Both the position numbers and the translations under genes were made by a program. Shown piece after piece: positions 36,955 to 48,200 of a stretch of 64,000 nt of DNA (the stretch's first letter is position 1; every line of letters begins with the position of its first letter). The stretch lies in the NCBI GenBank assembly GCA_002633025.1, contig NMRB01000472.1, forward strand, positions 101,867 to 165,866, written 5' to 3'. This DNA is from Notospermus geniculatus (taxonomy: Eukaryota; Nemertea; Pilidiophora; Heteronemertea; Lineidae). Below the pieces are notes generated by a model. That model was not told where the DNA came from. It saw only the letters and a list, made by a program, of their open reading frames with translations, and ran no database searches.

Positions 36955-38210
36955 TTGTCCGGGCTACCCTTTGTCTGTACCTGTCATTTCTGACAGTCCA
37001 AACTGTGATACCTTCATTCATTCCCAGGGCCCTGCTTCCCACTCCACACCCACTCATCTGGGCAGAAAAGTTGACCTCATACTACTATTCAAGTGCTAAG
37101 ATAATTTGATTTTCATGTCATTATAATTGGTCTTACCCACTAATTTCTCTTTCTAGAGGTGTGAAGTTCGTCTCAACTCCTTGTAAGGCCTTGTGGTGGA
37201 CTTCCCCTGACCTGGTGTGGGTGGAGATGTTTGTGTCTTAGTCATCTTTCGTTTTGAGAGTTCGGCCCTTGAACCAAGTAAACAACCAATTGTCCATGTC
37301 ATAATTACCCCATTATACCGTAAGTGATTTGAAGATAACATTGTGTGCTGACAGGGTGTCCCCAAAACATTGTTCAAGTCTCTAGAGAGTATTTAGGTGC
37401 CAATGGAAATGAACTCTTATCTGTGGCCTTGAAAGTTAGGCCTAGTGAAGTTGTGTCCCTATCATGAGAAGTTCAAGAACAGTAAACCCCTCTTCACAGA
37501 CGGTCAGCATCTCTGCCCGTTTTGGACGTCATGTCCATCAACGTTCAGTTTCACGAGACCACCTGAGCTATCAGAGTGTTGCCCTCTATCACATGGCAAA
37601 CAGGTCCACCTCGGAATCATGCCGATATCCTCAGCGGTAACCAGCAATGCTTGGGAAACAGGCCAGCGATAGATTTTCCATCTTTTTCTGAGGAGCGGAA
37701 GCGCTGAATCATCTCATGGTGTCACTGAGTACTTCCTGTTCTTGGTTTTTCAAGGGTGGTTGAGCACCCTTCAGGTGAACCCGCACACTTTATATGGTGT
37801 CAAGGGGCTGTTGATGTTAGTATAAACGCCATATAATGACATCATTGAGCGCGCAGTTTCACAATTTCCGTAAAATATGTCACATAACTGAAGATTTTGT
37901 GTCATCCTTCATGTGCTCTAAACCATCATTGGTTCAACTTTACACAACTGGGACTTCATCAAAATTATAGTTGTACTACTATTTGACCTCCCAGCCTGCA
38001 GGTAAGGCAACATCCAAAATCAGGGAACTCTCCCTTCTTGTCTGAAGTAGAAATGCAACGACTACTAGGGTAGCTTTGAAGGAACTAACATGAGACAGAG
38101 ACAGAGGCAAGAAAGGTCAAAAGGTCAGGACTGAGGTTCAAGGTCACAGCCGCAGGGTCATCTAGTGCAGTGTAATATGTTGCATGAACTGAAGGGATGT
38201 CATGAAATGG

Positions 38211-38572
38211 GGAACCGGAGGAACTAACGTCACGACGTGGCGCTGTGAGCAGTGCGACCGAATTTTCTTTTTTCTAACGTTATTTCTATTTATTTCTGGT
38301 GTGAAAAGCACCCGTTTGTTTCGGTCGCCTGGCATTAAAATTTACACCGTCTTGTAGCAGATGAAAATGTCTACATTTTGCGGTGCTTTTTTCCCTTAAA
38401 ATGAAGACATAGGTGACGATTTCGGCAACGTCTTTATCTCAATTTTCCTGTAGAAAATGTACAGCTGATTTTTTCATGACGTAGCGTCAACACATAAAAC
38501 GACGTCAATGACGTCGTTTTAGTCGCACTGCTCGCAGCGCCGACCTGTCGGGATTTCCGGCACGCGGGTTCC
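38211..38572. mobile_element. Fold-back element with GC-rich ends
   Basis: The left end runs GGAACCGGAGG to GTGGCGCTGTGAGCAGTGCG. The right end runs AGTCGCACTGCTCGCAGCGC to CACGCGGGTTCC, its approximate complement. It also contains AAAACGACGTCAATGACGTCGTTTT-like palindromic CRE sites. No coding frame is present. Confidence 0.6.
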
Positions 38573-39539
38573 TCATTGAAAGTTGCACAATTATAGAGGT
38601 GAACAGCGACATTCTGGAGTGTCTGTCACCACAGCCTGTTGGTATCAGTTTTTAATTTGAGGCCGTTCTTCCAGATATCGCCCTGAATTTTGGGGCAAAT
38701 CAGCTCTGAATCATGAGGTAGTCATGTGACCAGATTTCTGGCAAATGATGTCATCTTCACAGGAATGGGGACCTCTAGTATGTACTTCACCTGTTTTGGC
38801 GATATGGCGTGTCAGGATTGGCCGAGGTTGGCCTCTTGATAACACTTTCACAAATCTTGGCTGGTTCGAGTACTGGTATGTTTATAAGAAGGTTTTCATC
38901 GTCTCGGTTGGCCAAAACGGCTTACGCATGTCATGGCGAAGCAGCTGTCGTCAACTGCATCTTAAGTCCAACATATGAGTTCTAATTCATTTACTCAGTG
39001 ATGGGAAAGTTGAAATCATTAAGGGATATCTCAGAATGTATCAAGGCTCCTTTGAAACGTTTTAAGGTGAGTAAAACTGACATTTATGCTGATCTGTTCA
39101 TTGAATGTCTTCAAGTTGCTCTCTCTCAATTTTCACCTCAACCTCTTCCACATCCAACCAGCCATCGCAGCTCTCAGTACGAAGACAGGGCAAGTATGAA
39201 ATTAAACACCAGGGCCCGTATGCATAAAGGTGGAATAAGCTTATTCCAGGTATAGCTTCTCGTTATAACGTTAGGCTGTGCAGGGCTCCCACCGCTCCTA
39301 TATTTCCTATTTTTCCTATATTTCTGGACTTTTGGCGGGTATATTTCCTATATTCCTATACTTCCTATATTTCTGGCATTTTCAAGGATATTTCCTATAT
39401 TTTCAGGCTTTTTTCATCAACCATCAATTTTTAACCACAAATTTAAAAAACTGCATTGAAAAATGGCATAAGTGTCTAATCTGGCATCGGACTTTCTCAA
39501 CCTCAGATGCCGGGAAATCGCTTCTCAGAGCTTCTGATT

Positions 39540-39840
39540 TTCAAAATTTTCCTGGGGGAGGNCTTTAGATGGGTAAATCGAGTAATGGTCTTAATTTGGC
39601 AGACAGATCGTCGGCTGGAGAGTTGGGCGGTCGGGCGGACATCGCGATCGTCGGTAACTCGGGTAAAAAAATGCCAATAAACTGCTTTTGTTGGAATGCG
39701 AAAATCCCCCTCAGATGCTTGGAAATCGCATCTCCTGGCATCTAGAATTCAAAATTTTCTGGGGGAGGGCCCCCAGACCCCCCGTCCGGGGCGCGCCTAT
39801 GGCGCGCGGTGCCGACTTCGTCGGCACATGCTGCGCCCTG
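39540..39840. repeat. GC-rich repeat with GGGGGAG/CCCCCAGACCCCC blocks, interrupted by an assembly N
   Basis: The block TTTCAAAATTTTCCTGGGGG precedes the N at 39562, and a similar block recurs at about 39750. The same text therefore flanks the gap twice. It continues into CCCCCAGACCCCCCGTCCGG and a short hairpin GTGCCGACTTCGTCGGCAC. A related block lies at 59205-59555. Confidence 0.55.
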
Positions 39841-40189
39841 ATTGATTAAAATCCTGGCGAGAACACTGTCCAATCACATGCATCACATTGCTGATGACAT
39901 CTGGTTATTCTTTCTGGCTACAAATTTTTCCTGTGCTGTTTAATTCTAATATATTCCCTTGCTACATACGTAGAATTTTATAATTATCATTTTAAAAACG
40001 TAATTCACTGGAAGACCCATGTCAGGATGACGTTTCGGTGGAAATTCTAACTTTACTTCCAATGTTTTAGGATAAGGAAGTCATGTGGACCAAGTTACAC
40101 AGCATTCCAGGTCACTTTCTGGAGTCAGAGTGACCCCATACATTGTGTTTCACTTTCTGAGGACTAATACATGTTTGTGATTCTATATA

Positions 40190-40333
40190 ATGGCCTCTGG
40201 TGGACATGTAAGGTTTACAATAACTGATTGTAGCACCCCTGGGGACGGGCCGTTGAATGACAGGCCGCTGAAGCTGCGACCAAATTTTACAGCGTATCGT
40301 GATATTGTTGCAAAATTTAACAAAAATGATGAG
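40190..40333 (+). other. Candidate 48-codon start exon, copy 1
   Basis: The exon begins MASGGHVRFTITDCSTPGDG, continues PLNDRPLKLRPNFTAYRD and ends FNKNDE at a GAG/GTAATT donor, phase 0. The copy at 42767-42910 differs at a single base (Ile to Val) with no indel, while flanking sequence has several indels. This pattern favours a coding exon. In phase it could join the SLC26 exon at 45200. I do not recognise the protein sequence. Confidence 0.45.
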
Positions 40334-42283
40334 GTAATTATGAATTACATCACTTTTGCTTACATGATATTACAGGTATTAGTTTGTGTGTCATCTTTTT
40401 AGCTTTTACAGGTGAGAATCTCTTTCAGGAGCAGGGAAAGCGGTGATTTCGATGTTTTCCTTCCGTCCCCCTTTCACTTGTTTCCATTTGAATTGTTGTG
40501 GCAGCTCATGCACCTTGTAATTGTATTGTGGCCTTCCAATTCAATCATGTTCACCCCCACCGTCCGGCGTCCCCCCTCTTTTCTCTTATGTCTCTCTCCA
40601 GGTGTCTCTTTTTCTCCGAGTCTTCAGCGCAGTGCAACCATTTGGATGTTCGTGCATAAGTAATTTTGTGTATAGTAGGGTTGCAAAGTCATTGTGTCAA
40701 TGCATTCCTCTGACCTAGAATTATGATCATGCCATTAAAACATGTAAAAATGGCCTTGTCACGAGCCAATGATGTATTCATTTAGGAAGGATGCATCTGA
40801 ATGAGTCATCCTCCCACAGCAGGGCTTTGGTCTCGTTCCTCTTCATACACTCGCATACATGTTTGTGTGAGTGGATGAAGAGGAGCGCAGTAAAAACCCC
40901 TGCTTTGGGAGGATGGAATGAGTTGACATCTCCAGCAACAAGGTGGTGTAACAGGAACACCCCACGTCTTCCAATCCCTCGGATTAAAAGTTTGATGAGG
41001 CATCTGTGCTTCACCTGTCAATGTCAGGGCATTGTTGGTTAGCTCTTCTGAAGGTTCAGTTCAACTCTTGACAGAAAAGAACCCTGTATCCCTGTATCCT
41101 TGAGCAAGACACTTAACCTTTATTTCATCATTGCACAAAACACTGCGGAGTTAACCTGTAAGGGAAATCAGTCCACCACAAATACATCCAGGGCAAGACT
41201 ATTTTTAGTTGTACTCTAAAGAAAGTAGAACAACAACTTGGCAAGAACTTCTATATGAGTTTGGTTTATCCGACTCCGAATACAAACTGCCACATATCGA
41301 TCTGGCGATTGATTCTGATTAAATAATAGGAATATTGATAAAACACGTGATATTTTTTAACTTCCTCAGTGATATCTGTGCTAATTACCGGTACATACTT
41401 ACTAATTAACCTCAATCTTAATTAGCAGCATAATTGGACAACCAATCAATGAAGATAGCACAGAATGGTATCCTCTCTTTGTGTGTGTTGAGGTTTTTTC
41501 GGCTTCGAACGATTTATTGGCGTAAAACACGATTCTTTCTGTAGTTAGAATAAGAGCTGAAATTGGCATGGAAATTAACTGGGTTATATTGTTTAATGGT
41601 GTGCTAGTCTTGAGATGAACATCAATGTATCATTTATGTATTAATGTATTATGTCATTAATGTATGTCATTAAGAGCCAATTTTTATAAGATTCAGGCGG
41701 TCGGTGCTATATGACCCCCTCAGATGTGCCTGAATTTTTTTTTGCTGGAAGGCCTATAGGTAGATAGAAAAAATCCAAATTTTCAGGTCCTGGAACCCAA
41801 CCGTTTTCATTCCAGGGCCTCTGGAAGGGTTCACTTTTTGAGGGTCAAAATTGCACTTTAAAAAAAATTAGCTTTTGAAATTGAAATATCTCAATGCGCC
41901 CACAACAGCCCGCCTTCATCTTGATGGATATCAATCTACGATGGAAGGAGCTCCGGAAAATTGTAAAATTTCGGTGGGCTGGTGAGGGCGCCACCTGTAG
42001 GGGGCGCTGCAAAACGCTACTTTTTGTAAATGTGACACTTACATATGAGGCATTTGTGGACTGCGCCCTCAACATCCCACACTCGTTTATGCATGATAGA
42101 ACTCCACTAGCAAGTCCAACACTATAACACTAGAAATTAATATGGGATGATGAGGGCGCAACAGTATAGATGGCGCTTAAGTTGGTCAAAATGTCATTTT
42201 TGGTGTTTTTCAGGGGTGCATTACTGGATGCGCCCTCATCAGATTTGAATAAATTATTTTTTATCATACAGCCCTGTATGTCC

Positions 42284-42540
42284 ACTAAGTATCCTAAAAA
42301 GATTGTAGTGGGTTTCAGCTCAATTAACACTTTTCTGACCATTAGCATCGTACATGTATCTACTATTGAGCCCAATGTATTCTCTGCTGCTGTTTACATC
42401 TTAGTTACGTAGATTGCCCGTAGATGGCACTGTCTCCTCACTCATCAGTATTGATACAATGGTACGTACATGTACAATGCGAATGGTCAGAAAAGGGTTA
42501 ATTGAGCTGAAACCCACTACAATCTTTTTAGGATACTTAG
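42284..42540. repeat. Palindromic element abutting an assembly gap
   Basis: Arms of about 60 bp (42284-42344 and 42482-42540) are inverted copies, with core AAAGATTGTAGTGGGTTTCA, differing at about two sites. The N at 42541 follows the right arm directly. Confidence 0.7.
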
Positions 42541-42766
42541 NCTAATATATTCCCTTGCTACATACATAGAATTTTATAATTATCATTTTAAAAACGTAAT
42601 TCACTGGAAGACCCATGTCAGGATGATGTTTCGGTGGAAATTCTAACTTTACTTCCAATGTTTTAGGATTAAGGAAGTCATGTGGACCAAGTTACACAGC
42701 TTTCCAGGTCACTTTCTGGAGTGACCCCATACATTGTGTTGCACTTTCTGTTTGTGATTCTATATA

Positions 42767-42910
42767 ATGGCCTCTGGTGGACATGTAAGGTTTACAGTAA
42801 CTGATTGTAGCACCCCTGGGGACGGGCCGTTGAATGACAGGCCGCTGAAGCTGCGACCAAATTTTACAGCGTATCGTGATATTGTTGCAAAATTTAACAA
42901 AAATGATGAG
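42767..42910 (+). other. Candidate 48-codon start exon, copy 2
   Basis: Same exon as at 40190-40333, with GTA instead of ATA at codon 11 and otherwise identical over 144 bases, including the GAG/GTAATT boundary. It is either the other allele or a duplicate. Confidence 0.45.
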
Positions 42911-43556
42911 GTAATTATGAATTACATCACTTTTGCTTACATGATATTACAGGTAGTTTGTGTGTCATCTTTTTAGCTTTTACAGGTGAGAATCTCTTTC
43001 AGGAGCAGGGAAAGTGGTGATTTCGATGTTTTCCTTCCGTCCCCCCTTCACTTGTTTCCATTTGAATTGTTGTGGCAGCTCATGCACCTTGTATTGTGGC
43101 CTTCCAATTCAATCATGTTCACCCCCACCGTCCGGCGTCCCCCTCCTTTCTCTTATGTCTCTCTCCAGGCGTCTCTTTAAGTAATTTTGTGTATAATAGG
43201 GTCGCAAAGTCATTGTGTCAATGCATTCCTCTGACCTAGAATTATGATCATGCCATTAAAACATGTAAAAATGGCCTTGTCACGAGCCAACGATGTATTC
43301 ATTTAGGAAGGATGCATCTGAATGAGTCATCCTCCCACAGCAGGGCTTTGGTCTCGTTCCTGTTCATACACTCGCATACATGTTTGTGTGAGTGGATGAA
43401 GAAGGGCACAGTAAAAACCCCTGCTTTGGGAGGATGGAATGAGTTGACATCTGCAGCAACAAGGTGGTAACAGAACACCCCATGTCTTCCAATCCCTCGG
43501 ATTAAAAGTTTGATGAGGCATCTGTGCTTCACCTGTCAATGTCAGGGCATTGATAT

Positions 43557-43676
43557 AGGCCCGTATTCTAGAACGTTCCTTAACGTTAAGGTCGACCTTA
43601 AGTCTATTGTAAAACCATCGAGAACAATAGATTTAAGGTGGACCTTAATGTTAAGGAACGTTCTGGAATACGGCCC
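43557..43676. mobile_element. Hairpin MITE inserted in copy 2 only
   Basis: The left end AGGCCCGTATTCTAGAACGT and TCCTTAACGTTAAGGTCGAC face GTGGACCTTAATGTTAAGGA and ACGTTCTGGAATACGGCC. The corresponding place in copy 1 (about 41030) reads GGGCATTGTTGGTTAGC with no element, so copy 1 is an empty site. Confidence 0.8.
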
Positions 43677-43763
43677 ATTGTGTTTGTTAGCTCTTCTGAA
43701 GGTTCAGTTCAACTCTTGACAGAAAAAACCGCTGTATCCCTGTATCCTTGAGCAAGACACTTA

Positions 43764-44117
43764 CCGTATTTTCGCGACTATAAGGCATGGCCTTTTTTGT
43801 GAAAAAGGGTCTAAAATTGGGAGTGCGCCTTATAGTGAGGTGCGCCTTATCTGCGGCTGGGGTCCAACAATTTTGTCAGAAGTGTCGAGACGCTGACAAA
43901 CCCAAGCATTCAAGCAGCATGCATGCATGTGCAAGTCAAGTCATGCTCATGCTGCTGCTGGTTGATGACATGTGTGCACTGAAGCATTGCTGTGGTGTAC
44001 CTCACGAGTGCGTCTTATAGTGCAGTGCGTCTAATGTATGGATTTCGTCAGAGATTTAGGGTGAAATTAGGGGGTGCGCCTTATAGTCAGGTGCGCCCTA
44101 TAGTCGCAAAAATATGG
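43764..44117. mobile_element. 354-bp MITE with TA target duplication, inserted in copy 2 only
   Basis: The ends CCGTATTTTCGCGACTATA and TATAGTCGCAAAAATATGG are inverted copies with two mismatches, flanked by TA on both sides. Copy 1 at about 41110 reads GACACTTAACCTTTATTT with a single TA, the pre-insertion site. Internal GTGCGCCTTATAG motifs recur. TA duplication and end sequence suggest a Tc1/mariner-pogo type derivative; the family name is inference. Confidence 0.85.
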
Positions 44118-44599
44118 TAACCTTTATTTCATCATTGAGCAAAACAGTGCAGAGTTAACCTGTAAGGAAAATCAGGTCCAACACATATAGGTCAAGACTA
44201 TTTTTAGTTGTACTCTAAAGAAAGTAGGACAACAACTTGGCAAGAACTTCTATGTGAGTTTGGTTTATCTGACTCTGAATACATGTTGCCACATATTGAT
44301 CTGGTGATTGATTCTGATTAGATAATAGGAATATTGATAAAACACGTGATATTTTTTAACTTCCTCAGTAATACCTGTGCTAATTACATACATACTAATT
44401 AGGCTCAATCTTAATTAGCAGCATAATTGGACAACCAGTCAATGAAGATAGCAGAGAATGGTATCCTCTCTTTGTGTGTGTTCAGGTTTTTTCGGCTTCG
44501 AACGATTTATTGGCGTAAAACACGATTCTTTGTGTAGTTAGAATAAGAGCTGAAATTGGCATGAAAATTAACTGGGTTATATTGTTTAATGGTGTGCTA

Positions 44600-44695
44600 G
44601 TCTTGAGATGAACATCAATGTATCATTTATGTATTAATGTATTATGTCATTAATGTATGTCATTAATGTATGTCATTAATGTCATTAATGTATCA
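44600..44695. repeat. Short tandem repeat
   Basis: Units of the form GTATGTCATTAAT are repeated several times at the right end of copy 2; a shorter version ends copy 1 near 41630-41672. Confidence 0.7.
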
Positions 44696-45232
44696 TTTAT
44701 GATGAAGTTTGTTTGAACAATTTTGCCTAATTTGTGGTTATTTTGCTTTGATAGAATTGATGAGGCAGTGTTTAGAACAGAAAGCGATGTTGTTTCTGGC
44801 TCATGCTGAAATTGCCCTATTGACAGTTACCATAAATTTATTTTTTTCGTATAAGAAACGACAGGGATAAATTGTCCCATTCTTTTATAAACGCGACAGT
44901 GGGGCGAGATAGTTATGTAACAATCTCGCCATCCTGAAGACCAGATTCTATTCTATTTGGCCATTTAGACCCGCATTTGAAAAAAGGAATTTATATTTAG
45001 AACCGCAAGACAATGGTGATGCCATCACCATTGTCCGTCCTGTATGCTTCTGTTCCATCATTTTGCATTATAAGATGTAATTGCTTTCCCCCACAACCAG
45101 ATATCACTCCTCTACATCTGATCTTGGAATCAAGGGTCTCCAGGCGTATCTTGGACACCAACCACCGCTCATCGTCTCTCATCCTCTTGTGTTTTTCAGT
45201 CCCTCCAGGAACTGTTGTCTCCACCGCAGCCG

Positions 45233-48200
45233 ATGGACAATGCCGGCGTTGATGCCGACGGGGAATCATATACCGACCCACCAAAACCTACAGATCTGCA
45301 GTATGGTGATCTTACAGACCAAAACAGCCCCGGGAACTCAATGCCTGGGACGCCGCAATGCCACACAAGCCGGGTCCCTTCCATTGTTGTCGTCAACCGT
45401 CCGGTCTACAGCCAGCAGTTCTTTGACGAGGGATTCCAACCGCAGCGGCTACACAAGAAAACAATCAAAGACAGGTGTGTATATTGCCAGAAGATGGCAC
45501 AATTTCATGTCGCTTCAGGGAAGAAATGAAAGAGGGAGAAACGCTAGTCAGCACGCCTCCCCGAGTATTTGCAGTCAACGTTTGTCTTGTGTTGTAGCCA
45601 ATGTCTAGTAACATGGCTGTCATTTGGCATGTTCAATGCATCGATGCCTGGATGATGGGGAAGGCCAATATGGCCCCTTGGTTATTTTGTGAGTTTGGGA
45701 CCCTGGCTTTGACTAAGGCATCCTCAGCATGCTTGGGACGATCTTCAATCGCATGTTTGCATGCTACTAAACCTGTTTTATCCACATTTTTTTGCGAAGC
45801 CTTGTCTACCTCTCAAGCACGGGCACATCCTGAAGATTGGGCCTATTTCTTGTCACCCAACATTCAATCAATTCTTATTTCTTTCTTTATTCGTAGATTT
45901 AAGGAGAAGAAGGAGAATTGTTCTTGCTCGTGGCGGTGCGTCAAAATGTTCCTGTTCAGGATTCTCCCGTTCCTCGACATCATGAGCAAGTATGACGTAC
46001 GGGATAACGCGGTCAGTGATTTAATATCAGGTCTGACGGTCGGGATTATGCAAATACCTCAAAGTAAGTGGAAAATCCCAAATTGATGTCTTATCAATCT
46101 TTGTCTGAGAGGATTAGGATTACTGTACGATATATTCATCATCATGTAATAATTACGGATAATTACGGTATTGCTTAATAAAAACAGAGTTGTCTAATTT
46201 GACAAACAATATGCCACATTATTTTTAATAGAAATGTTCTTTAGTTCATTACAAAAACCGGGGCATGACCTTAATATAAGGGGTGAGGTTTCACAATTGC
46301 CTTGTTCAGCGAACATAATTACACAATTGAAAATCATAACCGAAATGTAAATACGTCTATCGAGCAATTGCGAAAACTTTATTGCCAGAAGTTTGGCAGA
46401 TAGCCTATCATTGAATTGTGTTATTCCCTGTTTAATTTATATAATATCAAGTAGCAAGTACATGTATGTGCATCAAGTAAAATATGTCATGATATGATGT
46501 TCTGCTACCAAGGTCAATCTGACACAGCTGAAGAAATACCCATACAATAAGTGCAATAAAAAACTTGGTCACTTCACCCTTTGTTGCCTGTTTAGTTTCA
46601 GTTCGTAAACAGTGTTTAGGTTTGGTCGTAACTGTCCCACCACAACACTCAACATTAGAATATGATTTCCAAACTGTAGCTAAAGGTCAAAGCTCATGCA
46701 TCACTGACAAGTGAGAATAAGGCTAGTTTCGCAACTCACTGATGATATTGAGATTCGTTGCTTATTCTAAATTGTGATATAATCGTTGCAGGTATGGCGT
46801 ACGCCATGTTGGCCAGTCTCAGCCCAGTCTACGGTATCTACACATCGTTCTTTCCTGTTATTTGTTATTTCTTCCTTGGAACATCAAGACATATATCTGT
46901 GGGTAAGTCTTCGCATTCCTGGTCTAAACCCTCTCTTGAATTCACTATTGTCTTTCTTGTAAAATATTGAATGAAGAAGCTTGAGTGACCAAGAAAATCT
47001 GTCCTGACTTCCTCTCTCATGTTCAATGATCAAAATTGATCCTCAGATTCAGTGATGAACGGCACCGTGGCAGCTGGCCTTTTGAGTTGTGAAAAGTCCA
47101 AACTCTCTGCAAATCTGTCTTTGCTGTTGTCGAAGATTTGTTGAATCCTTGCCTCTTGGAGCCACAGCTTTGTGGCTAGTGCAAATGCTCAGGGTCCATA
47201 TTCATAAACATACTTAAGTCAAAATGTGATATTTATCTTTTGTGTTGGACAAAGGATAAATTTAATTCCTTTTATGAATATGGGCCCTGAAGTCTGCCAG
47301 TTGAAGCAAATCTCAACTTGGCCGTCTATGGGCAACTTGGCCGTCTATGGGCAACTTGGCCCTCTGGGCAACTTGGCCGTTGGAAATCACGCACTGAGAG
47401 CCAACTCAGTCAATTCTCATGTGAGGGACACCTCAAACTGGTTCCTTTTCTTCCAGGTACATTTGCTGTGGTAAGCTTGATGATAGGCTCCACTCTCGAC
47501 CGCGAGACGGAGAATTTCAAACCAGATCTGAATATGAATGCAACAATGACAAATGGATCTGCTGTTGATATGGATGCACTGATTGAGGAGGCGGTGATGG
47601 ATGAAAAAGTAAAAGTTGCCATTCAGATCACAGTTTTAGCTGGTATAATACAGGTGGGTATCATTTGCTTGCGGTTATAAAATGGACTAGACTCAGGCAC
47701 ATTCATTACGAGGGTCTGGTTGAGCGAAACTAAAAGAGACACTGCATCGAAACTGGTGATATCTATCCTGTGCCATCAAGAGCAGACAAAGCCCTCTGCT
47801 ATGGGCAATTTTCTCTGGATGGGAGCATTTTAGAGGAAATTATTTGGAGAATGTTTGTTTGTAAATCTTATGACTGTTCCTTCATCCATCATTTCATGTT
47901 CAGCGCCGTTGTCATCGAAATTTTCTGAATGATTTGTATTAGATTTTTCCGTCAGGGCAGAAGCGATAGCATTATTGGCCCTGATAAGTACAGAAGAGGG
48001 CATCACAAGCTACTCATGTTCCTCACTTGGATGGGGTCTTTTACTTGCTCTTGCTGAGACACAAAGTACAAGGCACCATGGCTTACTGTCCCATGGGACG
48101 GACATTCTGAATGATGAATGTTTGATTGTCTTCTTTCAGTTGGTAATGGGGATCTGTCAACTCGGTTTCTTCACCATGTACCTCTCACAACCTCTTGTCA

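Larger units (their letters stand above)
39946..44670. repeat. Two diverged copies of a segment of about 1.7-2.1 kb
   Basis: Copy 1 (39946-about 41672) and copy 2 (42542-about 44670) align end to end, with small indels and substitutions. Copy 2 starts immediately after the N at 42541. Copy 2 has two extra insertions, both hairpin/MITE elements (43557-43676 and 43764-44117), and lacks about 55 bp present in copy 1 near 40606-40660. The layout suggests two haplotypes joined head to tail by the assembler; a true tandem duplication is the alternative. Confidence 0.75.
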
